NCBI GenBank assembly: GCA_002729525.1
Contig: PBYI01000036.1
Location: forward strand, 1-63,391
Length of the DNA: 63,391 nucleotides
Direction of reading: 5' to 3'
DNA from: Nocardioides sp.
GTDB lineage: Bacteria > Actinomycetota > Actinomycetes > Propionibacteriales > Nocardioidaceae
Shown: in pieces, positions 23,526 to 32,035 of the stretch
How positions within the stretch are numbered: position 1 is the first letter of the stretch
Layout of the letters: every line of letters starts with the position of its first letter
Translations under genes and position numbers: made by a program
The notes under the pieces: model-generated
Seen by the model: only the letters and a program-made list of their open reading frames with translations
Database searches by the model: none
Told to the model about the DNA's origin: nothing

Positions 23526-25397
23526 TGCGCCGAACTGCTGATCGTCGAGTAGGGAGGCTCCCCAGGGCCGCTGGAGAGCTGAGAACCAGTCCGGCGCGAG
23601 CACTTGGTCCGAGGACATGAGCGAGACCGAGAAGAGTGCATGAAAGCCGAACGTCACCATTAGCAGCACCACACGGAGCGGGAACATAGGTCGGTGGATT
23701 CCCGGGTCGATGCCGACCAGGCAGTTCGCCAGTAGGAAGCCGGTAAGGAGGAAGTGGGCCACCATGGCCACGTGCATGGTGTGAGACTCCAGCGACAGTT
23801 CGAACAGGCCGCTGTAGTAGAAGACGGCCAGGCTCACTACAAACATCCCGGCCGTGACCACCGGGAGGGTCAGGAGGTGGGCCAGGAACGATCGAAGTGC
23901 CTCCTGGAGCCACTCTCTGGGGCCCAGGGAGCCGTCGGTACGGCGGGGCAGTGCCCGTAGCGCGAGTGTGATCGGTGCGCCGAGGACCAGGAACGTGGGT
24001 GCGGCGGTCGCGATGGTCATGTGCTGGACCATGTGCATGCTGAACAGCACCCGTCCGTAGACCCCCGGGGAGCCGCTGGTGGCCCACACGACGAGCAGCC
24101 AGCCGAGCAGCCAAGCGATAGTGCGCAGCAGTGGCCATCCGTCACCCCGTGCCCGGAGCCGGAGCACCGCACTCAGGTACCAGGCGGTCATGGCCAGGGC
24201 GACCGTGAGCCAGATCAGGTCGGGCTTCCATTGGGTGAACCACTCACCGATGCCGAGCTCGGGGGGCAGGTCGGTGCCGAGGAGGGCCTGTGCGTTGCTG
24301 AGGGACGGGTCGGTCTCGGGGGTCGGTGGGTTGGTGCGGCTCAGCGCGACCCCGGCACCGGCGCCGGTCAGCAGCAGGACGACCTCGTAGAACGCAAGCC
24401 GGGCGAACGCACTCGAGGCGCCGGACTCGATGCGCCTGACGATGCGGGTCCGCTGCCACCAGCCGAGAGCGGCGACCGCGCTCAATACCGCGACCTTGAC
24501 GGCGAGCATGGCCCCGTAACTGGTGGTCAGTGCCGATGCGCCGGGTAGGCGCAGGGCGGCACCGGAGATTCCGGAGAGCGCGACCAGCAGCAGGCACCAG
24601 CCCGCGAGCCGGGAGTAGCGGCGTACGACAGGTCCGAGGTTCTCGCCCAGGTGTCGGCGCACCACCAGTAGGCCGACCAGGCCGCCGGTCCACACGGTCA
24701 CGCCGAGCAGGTGGAACAGCTGCAACTCCACCAGGCGGTTGTGATCCAGTGACCCGGTCGCATGTCCGCCGAGTGCCATAGGCCACACTCCGGCCAACGC
24801 CACCAGCGCCGCGAACCCCATCCCTTCGGGACGTCGAATCATCAGGCAGGCGGTGGCGAGCAGCGCCGCCAGAGCGGCGCCGGTGAGCAGGTAGCGGCCA
24901 GGCTCGAAGCTGGTGGCGAAGTACCACGCCTGGGACCAGAACCCCTCGCCGCCTACGGGCTCACCGGAGGCGTCGGCGTAGACGAAGATGAGCATCGCCA
25001 GGGTGCTCCATGCCCATGCCATCGCGGTCACGGCACCGACCTTGAGCAGCAGCCGCTGCGTCGACGACACGCGGCGCGACCCACCGCCGGACCCGGCGCT
25101 GGGTCCGGGGGCGGTGGGCAGGCAGGTGGCCGCGAGCACCACGACCCCGACCGCGACCGTCGCGCTGGCATCCCGTACCGCCTGCACCACCGGCAGGCCC
25201 CACCGTGTGACGGACCCCGAGTCCGGCAGCCCCGGCAGGCTGGTGGCCGCCAGGCCGTCGGAGAGGAACAGCAGCCCCAGCGCGACACCCGGCGCGAGAG
25301 CCGTGAGCAGCAGCAGGCCGGCGGCGCGCCTAGTCCCGCTGCCGATCACCGGGGAGCCGGTGATCGCGTGGTCACCAGGCGCGGTTGGGCTGGGCAT
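23277..25397 (-). CDS. Bifunctional CopD copper-resistance / CtaG cytochrome c oxidase assembly membrane protein
   Basis: A 706-residue fusion. Residues ~1-340 form an eight-helix CopD domain (ALGGHATGS, LFHLLGVTVWTGGL with membrane His). Residues ~380-670 form a CtaG/Caa3_CtaG domain with SMHMVQHMTIATAAP, HTMHVAMVAHFLLTG and FHALFSVSLM, whose His/Met residues are candidate copper ligands. Together with CopC (26-bp overlap upstream) it should move or deliver copper across the membrane, for resistance or for oxidase assembly. The C-terminal NAYLSRLGKLD pattern is normal for CtaG proteins, so this end, not the overlapping lnt tail, is probably the ancestral coding sequence. Confidence 0.93.
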   Translation of the reverse strand: MPSPTAPGDHAITGSPVIGSGTRRAAGLLLLTALAPGVALGLLFLSDGLAATSLPGLPDSGSVTRWGLPVVQAVRDASATVAVGVVVLAATCLPTAPGPSAGSGGGSRRVSSTQRLLLKVGAVTAMAWAWSTLAMLIFVYADASGEPVGGEGFWSQAWYFATSFEPGRYLLTGAALAALLATACLMIRRPEGMGFAALVALAGVWPMALGGHATGSLDHNRLVELQLFHLLGVTVWTGGLVGLLVVRRHLGENLGPVVRRYSRLAGWCLLLVALSGISGAALRLPGASALTTSYGAMLAVKVAVLSAVAALGWWQRTRIVRRIESGASSAFARLAFYEVVLLLTGAGAGVALSRTNPPTPETDPSLSNAQALLGTDLPPELGIGEWFTQWKPDLIWLTVALAMTAWYLSAVLRLRARGDGWPLLRTIAWLLGWLLVVWATSGSPGVYGRVLFSMHMVQHMTIATAAPTFLVLGAPITLALRALPRRTDGSLGPREWLQEALRSFLAHLLTLPVVTAGMFVVSLAVFYYSGLFELSLESHTMHVAMVAHFLLTGFLLANCLVGIDPGIHRPMFPLRVVLLMVTFGFHALFSVSLMSSDQVLAPDWFSALQRPWGASLLDDQQFGASLGWALGDYPLAILAGALIVRWVASDRRERRRFDRSEARTGGQVMADYNAYLSRLGKLDGSLEPSRDPAPPPAPESTGERQE

Positions 25398-26238
25398 CGT
25401 CGGGGTCTGGCTGATCGGGCTCTGATACGTCTGTCTCGGAGTTGGCCTCGACTGTTTCGGCGTCCGTCCCCGTGTCGGCCACCCCGTGGCCGGCTTCTGC
25501 GTCAGCCCCTCCGGTGGTGGTCTCGGCAGGCGTGCCGTCGATCGACTCGACGGGTGCCACCCGGGTGAACCGGGTCACCAAGAGCAGTGCGGCGAGCAGG
25601 AGCAGAAAGCCGCCAAGGAGCACGGGCGCCACAAGTCGCCACGATCCCGCGCCATCGTCCGCTCGCGCGTCGCTGGTCTGCTCGCCACCCCCTGATGCCG
25701 CACCATCGGCTGGCTCAGAGGACGCGTTCTCGTCCGACCCTCGGGCATCGGCGGGGTCGTCGCTTGATGCGTTGCCCTCTGTGTCTTCGGGGTCCTCGGT
25801 GGCCGCGTTCGCGGGAGGGCGCACGGTGAACGACAGCGTCCCTTGGACGGGGTGCCCGTCGGCGGACGTGACCCGGTAGGCGACCTTCCAGGCGCCACCG
25901 GCCATGCCCTCGCCGGGGATGTCGGCCACCAGGGTGGTCGGTTCCGAGCCCGCCGTCACGGGCAGCTCCGCCGCGTCCTGGTCGGGCGTGGTGAGGGCGA
26001 CTTTCGAGAGCTGTGGCTCCATCGGCTCGTTGAACCGCAGCGTCACCTGATCCGGGGCCTCGCGAAGCGTGGAGTCGGCGGCGGGGTCGGAGCCGACCAG
26101 GTCGGTGTGGGCCGCTGCGGGTGGGGCGGGCATGGTGAAGACGAGGACCGATGCGACCATCGAAACCAGCAAGCCACTTAGCAGGGCAAGGCTCGGGTGC
26201 ACGGGCTTGACGGTCAAGGGGATTCTCCAGCCGTTCAC
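25372..26238 (-). CDS. CopC-domain copper-binding protein, membrane-anchored
   Basis: A 288-residue exported protein. After a signal peptide ending PPAAAHTDLV, the mature protein begins with the His that provides the CopC type-2 copper site; RFNEPMEPQLSKV and SADGHPVQGTLSFTV are the other CopC motifs. A long Asp/Glu/Ser-rich linker leads to a C-terminal membrane helix (APVLLGGFLLLLAALLLV) and an acidic tail. It overlaps the CopD-CtaG gene by 26 bp. The start at 26238 is only 6 bp from operator E, so either the mRNA is nearly leaderless or a later start is used. Confidence 0.93.
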   Translation of the reverse strand: MNGWRIPLTVKPVHPSLALLSGLLVSMVASVLVFTMPAPPAAAHTDLVGSDPAADSTLREAPDQVTLRFNEPMEPQLSKVALTTPDQDAAELPVTAGSEPTTLVADIPGEGMAGGAWKVAYRVTSADGHPVQGTLSFTVRPPANAATEDPEDTEGNASSDDPADARGSDENASSEPADGAASGGGEQTSDARADDGAGSWRLVAPVLLGGFLLLLAALLLVTRFTRVAPVESIDGTPAETTTGGADAEAGHGVADTGTDAETVEANSETDVSEPDQPDPDDAQPNRAW

Positions 26239-26244
26239 GGATAA

Positions 26245-26263
26245 CTACTATGCTCCATCGTAG
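26245..26263. promoter_or_regulatory. BlaI-type operator E
   Basis: CTACTATGC-T-CCATCGTAG in the gap between divergent copC and the CDF exporter; the TACTA-N7-TCGTA core matches site D except for one central base. It would couple copper handling and cation efflux to the same repressor. Confidence 0.75.
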
Positions 26264-26292
26264 ACAGCGGTCGACTAGGAGGGGACATCGGG

Positions 26293-27225
26293 ATGGGTGT
26301 CGGTCACGGGCATGGGCATGGACCTCAGGATGGGGGCCAGCTCACGGGACACGCGGGCGCGCGGTACCGGTGGCGGCTAGCGGTCTCCTTCGGACTCATC
26401 GCAATGTTCTTCGTCGTCGAGCTTGTCGCGGGCATCATCAGCGGCTCCCTCGCCCTGATCTCCGACGCTGGCCATATGGCCGCCGACGTCGTCGCCCTGG
26501 GGGCCGCGCTCGTGGCGACCAAGATCGCCCCCCGCCCCGACGACACCGGCCGCCGCACATACGGCTCCTACCGAGCGGAGGTCTTCGCCTCCGGGCTCGC
26601 CGTTCTGCTGATGCTCGGCGTCGCCACCTACGTCGTCATCGAGGCGATTGGTCGTATGGGCACCAACCCCGAGGTCGACACCGGCGCCATGCTAATCGTC
26701 GGCCTTCTCGGCCTCCTGGTGAACCTGGCCGCACTGGTCCTGCTGCGCGCCGGAGCGAAGGACTCGCTCAACGTCAAGGGCGCCTACCTGGAGGTCGTCG
26801 CCGACACCGCCGGCAGCATCGGGGTTCTTGCCGCAGCCGGTCTCGTCGCCGCCACCGGCGAGGGGTACTGGGACACCGCTGTCGCGTTCGCGATCGGCGC
26901 CTTCGTGGCGGTGCGCGCGGTCATGCTCGGCCGCCAGGTCCTCGCGGTGCTCGGGCAGCACGCGCCCGCTGGCCTGGACATCGACGCGGTCGCGGACTCC
27001 TTGGCCTCGTTGCCCGGAGTGAAGGACGTGCACGACCTGCACGCCTGGACCCTCACCTCGGGGATGAACGTGGCCACCGCCCATCTGGTCCTCCACGACA
27101 ACGCTCAAGGGCAACCCGCATTGGTGGCCGCACAGACGATCCTGCGGAATGACTACCTCATCGAGCACGCCACCTTGCAGGTCGAGGAGAAGCGCACCGC
27201 CAACTGCGACGAGGTGACCTGGTAG
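26293..27225 (+). CDS. CDF-family cation efflux protein
   Basis: A 310-residue cation diffusion facilitator. The N-terminus is His-rich (HGHGHGPQDGG). Six helices include ISDAGHMAADVVAL (H..D metal site in helix 2) and LEVVADTAGSIGV in helix 5, where the first ligand position is Glu/Val rather than His; the C-terminal domain has VHDLHAWTLTSG, typical of Zn2+/Cd2+ CDFs that bind metal in the cytoplasm. ATG 26293 is preceded by AGGAGGGG. It exports divalent cations against protons; which metal is not decided by sequence. It is transcribed divergently from copC across operator E. Confidence 0.92.
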   Translation: MGVGHGHGHGPQDGGQLTGHAGARYRWRLAVSFGLIAMFFVVELVAGIISGSLALISDAGHMAADVVALGAALVATKIAPRPDDTGRRTYGSYRAEVFASGLAVLLMLGVATYVVIEAIGRMGTNPEVDTGAMLIVGLLGLLVNLAALVLLRAGAKDSLNVKGAYLEVVADTAGSIGVLAAAGLVAATGEGYWDTAVAFAIGAFVAVRAVMLGRQVLAVLGQHAPAGLDIDAVADSLASLPGVKDVHDLHAWTLTSGMNVATAHLVLHDNAQGQPALVAAQTILRNDYLIEHATLQVEEKRTANCDEVTW

Positions 27226-27277
27226 CTGCGCGCATCAGTTGTTGGCTGCGGGCGAGGGCCGCGGGTCGACTGGTGTC

Positions 27278-27565
27278 TCAGTGCGTGTCGCCGTGCATCC
27301 CGCCGCACTCTCCATCGCCCTCGGGATCGACGATGGGGCCATCCTCGGCGGGCGGATCTGCAGACCGATCTTGGGGCGTGGCTTCCGGCTGATTCCCGGG
27401 TTCGTTCTGGGCTGCCGCTGTCGCGGATGATGAGTCCTGCTCGCGGGCAGCGGCGAGTCCGTCGGGCACCCGGTTCTCGGTCAACCAGAACACCAGTGTC
27501 CCGACACCCACGCAGACGGCGATGGGGATGCCGACGAACATGGCGATGATCTCCCACCAGCTCAT
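27278..27565 (-). CDS. Small single-helix membrane protein, function unknown
   Basis: A 95-residue protein: an N-terminal membrane helix (IIAMFVGIPIAVCVGVGTLVFWL) followed by a polar Gln/Pro/Asp-rich cytoplasmic or exported tail ending in DGECGGMHGDTH, where Cys, Met and His could bind metal. ATG 27565 has GAGGG upstream. It is 72 bp after the ccsB gene on the same strand and probably the last gene of the resB-ccsB operon. No family recognised. Confidence 0.6.
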   Translation of the reverse strand: MSWWEIIAMFVGIPIAVCVGVGTLVFWLTENRVPDGLAAAREQDSSSATAAAQNEPGNQPEATPQDRSADPPAEDGPIVDPEGDGECGGMHGDTH

Positions 27566-27637
27566 GGCTGCCCTCTGTCACCATGGCGCATCTGATCACG
27601 AGGTGCCGCTGACAACGGCGGTCCGGTCACGACCGGG

Positions 27638-28657
27638 TCACACTCCGGCGTAGGAGTGCAGGCCGGAGATCCACATGTTGACCCCGACGAAGTTGAACAG
27701 GAACGCCGCGTAGCCGAGGAGGCTGAACCATGCTGCGCGGGTTCCGCGCCATCCGGCCGTGGACTGGGCGTGGAGGTAGGCGGCGTAGAACACCCAGGTG
27801 ATGAACGCCCACGTCTCTTTGGGGTCCCAGCCCCAGTAGCGGCCCCAGGCGGCCTCGGCCCATACCGCGCCCGCGATGACGGCGAAGGTCCAGATCGGGA
27901 AGGCGAATACGATCAGCCCGTAGGAGACTCGCTCCAGCGTCTCCGACCTCAACCCAGCACCAGCCCCGCGGCTGGTTGCGTCAATGCCGGGTGTGGAGTC
28001 GTTGGCGCGTTCGCGGCGCCGCTGGATCAGGAACGCTCCCGAGGCGAGGGCGGCGATGGTGAACACGCCGCCGGCGACGATGGCCGCAGCCACATGGATG
28101 ACCATCCAGTAGGAGTTGAGGACGGGGATCAGCGCATCAACCGGCGTGTAGAGAACGGTGACGGCGAGCCCGAGGCACACTAGGACCAGTCCGGCAACTC
28201 CGATCCCGAGACCTTCAATCCGGTGGCGCCGCGATCCGATGACGAAGGCGGTGGCGATGGCAGCGGCGCCGACCATGGAGAATTCGTACATGTTTCCCCA
28301 CGGCGCCCGCCCCGCGGCGACACCTCGTGCTACGACGGCCGCGATGTTCACGCTGCAGGCGATGGTGAAAAGTCGCCCCGCTATCAGCGCGGTCCGGCTG
28401 AGGTCGCTGCGGTCGAGCAACGAGTTCACGTCTGGGGTCGTCACGTCCTCGGGCGGTCCATCTGGGCCTACGGTGACGGGGGAGTCGACGGGATTCGCCG
28501 ACCCGGTCACCGCGGCAGGCGTGGTGGAGCGAGTTCGGGCGCCGAACCGGGCGCCAGTGCGGGCCTTGGCCAGATCGGCGGCGTACACCGTGAAGGCCAC
28601 CGCATAGATGCCGATGGCGAGGGCCACTAGGTTGTCGGAGAGCGCGGCGAGGTTCAC
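27638..28657 (-). CDS. ccsB: Cytochrome c biogenesis protein CcsB/ResC (heme handling)
   Basis: A 339-residue membrane protein of system II cytochrome c maturation. The WWD heme-binding region appears as WGRYWGWDPKETWAFITW, flanked by conserved membrane His (YWMVIHVAAAIV before it, YLHAQSTAGW after it). With ResB it moves heme across the membrane and ligates it to apocytochromes. The GTG start overlaps the resB stop by 4 bp. A variable cytoplasmic or exported loop near the N-terminus is Pro/Thr/Asp-rich. Confidence 0.94.
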   Translation of the reverse strand: MNLAALSDNLVALAIGIYAVAFTVYAADLAKARTGARFGARTRSTTPAAVTGSANPVDSPVTVGPDGPPEDVTTPDVNSLLDRSDLSRTALIAGRLFTIACSVNIAAVVARGVAAGRAPWGNMYEFSMVGAAAIATAFVIGSRRHRIEGLGIGVAGLVLVCLGLAVTVLYTPVDALIPVLNSYWMVIHVAAAIVAGGVFTIAALASGAFLIQRRRERANDSTPGIDATSRGAGAGLRSETLERVSYGLIVFAFPIWTFAVIAGAVWAEAAWGRYWGWDPKETWAFITWVFYAAYLHAQSTAGWRGTRAAWFSLLGYAAFLFNFVGVNMWISGLHSYAGV

Positions 28658-30330
28658 GAGAGACTCCTCACGGCCTCGGGATCGAGGTCGGGATCAAGGT
28701 CGGGGGCGAGGTCGGGGGCGAGGCGATTCAGGGTCTGCATGAGCTTGTCTGTGTCCTCGCTCGGTGCGGATCTGCGAGTGAGGGACCGCGTGGCGGTCTC
28801 CACCTGGACGCCCTCCCGGTCGGGGTATTGGGTGACGCGGACCCAGACCCGTCGACGGCGGACGGTGAGGGAGACGGTGAGACCGATCAGCAGGAGGACA
28901 GCTGCGGCCAGGGCAATCTCCTTGCCCGGGTCGTAGGCGACCTGGAAGTTGCCGAACCGGGCGACGCCGTCGAAGGTGACCGACCCGGCACCGTCGGGCA
29001 ACCGCATGGTCTCGCCGATCCGCAGGCTCTGACTCTCGATCTCGGTCAGGCTGGTCTTGTCGAGGCTGTACACCGACTGCGGCACTCCCGTGTCCATGCT
29101 CAGGTCGCCGGAGTAGGCCACCAGATCCAGACGGGGTGCGAGCAGTCCGGGGAACTGCGAGACATCGCCGCCCATCGGCGTGCCGGTGGGCAGGAACAGA
29201 CCTTCGAAACCCAGCTGGGTCGGTTTCGCGTTCGGCACCTTGATGACGCCGTCGCTGGTCAGTGCACCGTCGGAGGGAAGGAAGATGACCGGCCCGGAGA
29301 AGACGGTCTCGCCCTTGCCGTCACGGACCGTCACCCTGGGGGCGTACCCGTGCCCGCTGAGGAACAGCTTGGTGCCATTGACGTCCAGCGGCTGGTTCGG
29401 CGCGATACTGGTGGAGGCTTCGGAACCGCCCTCGGTGCGGTAGGTGACCTGTGCGTCGAACTTCCGGGGTTCGCCTGTTCGTGGCCCAGTCGGCGCGAAG
29501 GCCGTCTCGAGCTCCTCCAAGGTCATCGAGAATGGGGTCAGCCCGTCGACGTCGGCCAACGACGCCGGTGTGAATGCGTCGTAGGAGGAGGCCACGTTGG
29601 TGAAGGTGTCGCCCTCGGCGAGCGCGACCCGGCCCTCGAAGCCGAACAGCTTCCCGCCGGCCACGCCGACCAGCAGGACCAGCAGCGAGAGGTGGAAGGC
29701 CAGGTTTCCTATCTCCCGGGCATAGCCCTTCTCCGCGCGAACCTCCGCCCGTGCTTGCGCCTGGCCGGGCACTGTCTCACCCGTCTCACCTGTCGTGTGG
29801 GGCACGTCGGGCTCGCTGTCGACGACGACGCGATAGCCGCGGCCGCGCAGGGTTGCCGCGGCCTGTGCGACCACGACGTCTGCCGGGGCGTCGAGCGAGG
29901 TTTCGCGGTGGTGTTCGAACCGGTCCAGCCGCGGTGGGGCCTTCGGTGGCTCGGCCCGCGCCTCCCGCCACAGCCGCGCGCAGCGGGGGAGGACGCAGCC
30001 GGTCATCGAGACCAGCAACAGACCGTACGTGGCGGCGAACCAGGGGGAGGCGTAGACCTCGAACAGCCCCAGCCGGTCCAGCCATGGCGAGAGCCTCGGG
30101 TGCTCGGCCATGAACTGCGGCACCGCCGCCGGATCCGTGGCCACGTTGCGTTGCGGCAGCACAGATCCCGGGATCGCCGCCAATGCGAGGAGTGCGAGCA
30201 GAACCACGGCGGTACGCATCGAGGTCAGCTCACGCCAAGCCCACCGACCCCATCCCCACGAGGGCAATGGCCGGGCGCCCCGGTCCGCCGAGTCCGTCGT
30301 CACCACCACCCCACCGAGTTCCGTCACCAT
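28654..30330 (-). CDS. resB: Cytochrome c biogenesis protein ResB
   Basis: A 558-residue ResB-family protein: three N-terminal membrane helices (MRTAVVLLALLALAAIPGS, then FAATYGLLLVSMTGCVLPR and a third), a large extracytoplasmic domain and a fourth helix near residue 465. It partners with CcsB in heme delivery. The C-terminal cytoplasmic tail contains a short Asp-Pro repeat (DLAPDLDPDLDPE). The ATG at 30330 lies only 3 bp from operator F, leaving no room for a ribosome site; either the message is leaderless or translation starts at an internal GTG near 30300. Confidence 0.93.
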   Translation of the reverse strand: MVTELGGVVVTTDSADRGARPLPSWGWGRWAWRELTSMRTAVVLLALLALAAIPGSVLPQRNVATDPAAVPQFMAEHPRLSPWLDRLGLFEVYASPWFAATYGLLLVSMTGCVLPRCARLWREARAEPPKAPPRLDRFEHHRETSLDAPADVVVAQAAATLRGRGYRVVVDSEPDVPHTTGETGETVPGQAQARAEVRAEKGYAREIGNLAFHLSLLVLLVGVAGGKLFGFEGRVALAEGDTFTNVASSYDAFTPASLADVDGLTPFSMTLEELETAFAPTGPRTGEPRKFDAQVTYRTEGGSEASTSIAPNQPLDVNGTKLFLSGHGYAPRVTVRDGKGETVFSGPVIFLPSDGALTSDGVIKVPNAKPTQLGFEGLFLPTGTPMGGDVSQFPGLLAPRLDLVAYSGDLSMDTGVPQSVYSLDKTSLTEIESQSLRIGETMRLPDGAGSVTFDGVARFGNFQVAYDPGKEIALAAAVLLLIGLTVSLTVRRRRVWVRVTQYPDREGVQVETATRSLTRRSAPSEDTDKLMQTLNRLAPDLAPDLDPDLDPEAVRSLS

Positions 30331-30333
30331 TAT

Positions 30334-30352
30334 CTACTAGACGCAATAGTAG
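30334..30352. promoter_or_regulatory. BlaI-type operator F
   Basis: CTACTA-GACGCAA-TAGTAG: perfect 6-bp arms with the standard 7-bp centre (7-bp arms if 30333-30353 is taken), immediately upstream of resB. It places cytochrome c maturation under the same control as the DsbA and CopC operons. Confidence 0.75.
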
Positions 30353-30495
30353 ACACACGTCGCGCTGTGCCACCGCAGCGCCCTGCCCCTCACGCGTAGC
30401 CACAGATGGACGGGCTGGACAACCCTTGGAGCGATCTCTGGTTCTCCTCATACCCCGTCCTCGATCACGACCCGCTGAGCGCGGTTGCTCTGAAA

Positions 30496-31419
30496 TCAGT
30501 AGGTCGTCACATGGACGTGGTCATAGTGATTCGCGGTCACCGATCCGCGATCCTCCATCGCGCGCCAACCCTCTGAAGAGCGCTCCACCGACCAGATCCG
30601 CCGGGCGTGAATCACGTAGCTGACCCCGAACTCGGAGTAATACTCCCGGAGAAACTCCGCGACCTGCCAGGCGCGGTCGCCGGCAGCCATGATGTCCATA
30701 GCGATCCCCTGCGCATGCTCACCGTCGCCGCGCAACGTGCCGTAGGTCGCGATCTCGGGAAAGTTCGCGCAGACGGCCTGGTGGATCGCCCGGATGTTCG
30801 AGCTGACACCGGAGGGGACAGATGTCCCGTTCGTGCACTGACCGCCGAGGCTAGGCCCAGGGTCAGGTTTCTCCTCGCTGAGATAGCCCGAAGTGACCCA
30901 CCGGGCCTCGCCGTCCAGCACGATCTCCTGTCGGCCGAGCATCGCGCGGCCGGTGACTGGCACCTTCTTACCGGCATCGAGGACGCCGAGTTGCTCGGCC
31001 TGCTTGTCCGGGCGGGTCCAGATGTTGAGCTCGGTGGTCGTCCACCGATGGGTGTCGGCATTCCGGATGGCCGCTGCCACTGCATTTGGCAGCAGGACCT
31101 CATCGACCGGGCTCAGCTGACGCGCAGCAGCGGCCTTCAGCTCACGCGCGGGAGACCCCGCTGGCCGGCCGGCGTCGCCGCGCCTGATACCGCCACGCGA
31201 AACGACCGGGCGGCGGTCGAGGACGCTGCCCGCGGCCGACTGGTCGACGGCGAGGAGGTCGGACGGGGGATCGGATCCAACAACGCCGATCGTCACCGCT
31301 GCGCCGGTTGCGAGAACCGCGAGGGGTGCCGCGATGAGTGCTGCCGAGGGCTTGCGTCGTGCGGTTTCCCGCTTGTGGCTATGAGTCGCCACGCGCTGAT
31401 TCCTTACTGTCGCTGTCAT
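30496..31419 (-). CDS. Exported SH3-domain protein with ARB_07466-like (M15-type) C-terminal domain
   Basis: About 307 aa. A basic N-terminus and one hydrophobic helix (LIAAPLAVLATGAAVTIGVV) export the protein. The middle is a bacterial SH3-like segment (TELNIWTRPDKQAEQLGVL, then RWVTSGYLSE). The C-terminal domain (IRAIHQAVCANFPEIATYG, GDGEHAQGIAMDI, NHYDHVHVTTY) resembles the ARB_07466/M15-like fold, whose His and Asp residues suggest a zinc wall hydrolase. ATG 31419 is one option; GTG 31476 in the same frame extends it by 19 residues. Operator G precedes it. Confidence 0.82.
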   Translation of the reverse strand: MTATVRNQRVATHSHKRETARRKPSAALIAAPLAVLATGAAVTIGVVGSDPPSDLLAVDQSAAGSVLDRRPVVSRGGIRRGDAGRPAGSPARELKAAAARQLSPVDEVLLPNAVAAAIRNADTHRWTTTELNIWTRPDKQAEQLGVLDAGKKVPVTGRAMLGRQEIVLDGEARWVTSGYLSEEKPDPGPSLGGQCTNGTSVPSGVSSNIRAIHQAVCANFPEIATYGTLRGDGEHAQGIAMDIMAAGDRAWQVAEFLREYYSEFGVSYVIHARRIWSVERSSEGWRAMEDRGSVTANHYDHVHVTTY

Positions 31420-31502
31420 GGTCGATGCGCTGGTTCCCCCGGTCAGGAGTCCGGGCATGACGAGTGATGCAAGCACGCCGGTCAGCGGATTCTGAAATCC
31501 TC

Positions 31503-31521
31503 ACTACTATCCCGGATAGGA
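31503..31521. promoter_or_regulatory. BlaI-type operator G
   Basis: Core TACTA-TCCCGGA-TAGGA with perfect CTATCC-C-GGATAG pairing at 31507-31519. It lies upstream of the leftward SH3/M15-like gene. Confidence 0.7.
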
Positions 31522-32035
31522 CAACTGCTCGGACATGTGAGTCGCGCTCGGCAGCGGAGCTGTTCCCAACCGCGCTGGCGCACGATGGCCGCGGTGGCGG
31601 GCCCGCAGCCCGATCGGACTGATGTCGTCGGCGGCTCCATTCAGCATCTCCGCCACCAGTTGTGCTCCGTGAGCAGCGGTGGGCCGAAAGCGGACCTCCA
31701 CGCGCGTAGGCACCCCGGGTGACGGACGGTCGCGGTACTCCTCATAGGCGCGATCGGGTTTTGCGACCCCGAAAAGGCCGATACACATGGAGAACTCATC
31801 CGGAGTTGCTCACGAAAGGACACGGAGATGGAACATGATGAAGATGCCGGGCGGCGGCCACCCCGATGCCATAGACGAAGATCGTGCAGTTGGCATCGCG
31901 GAGAAGCGCGAAACCGTCCAACACGGACCGAGATCGAGACCCTGAACGACCTCCTCTCGTCCGGACCGACATCGATGAGATGGACTGGTGACGGCACCAC
32001 GTGGCCGCCCGTCCTGGCGGCTGCTGAGGTTCTCT
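31522..32035. other. Gap without a convincing gene
   Basis: About 510 bp between operator G and the end of cydB. A 93-codon minus-strand frame (31507-31788, beginning MCIGLFGVAKPDRAYEEY) is open but has no ribosome site, runs into operator G and matches nothing I recognise. Weak plus-strand frames near 31828 also look like shadows. It may hold decayed DNA. Confidence 0.4.

Noticed and set aside
31507..31788. 93-codon minus-strand frame starting MCIGLFGVAKPD
   Set aside because: No ribosome site, no family resemblance, and its end lies in operator G; kept only as a remark under the gap.
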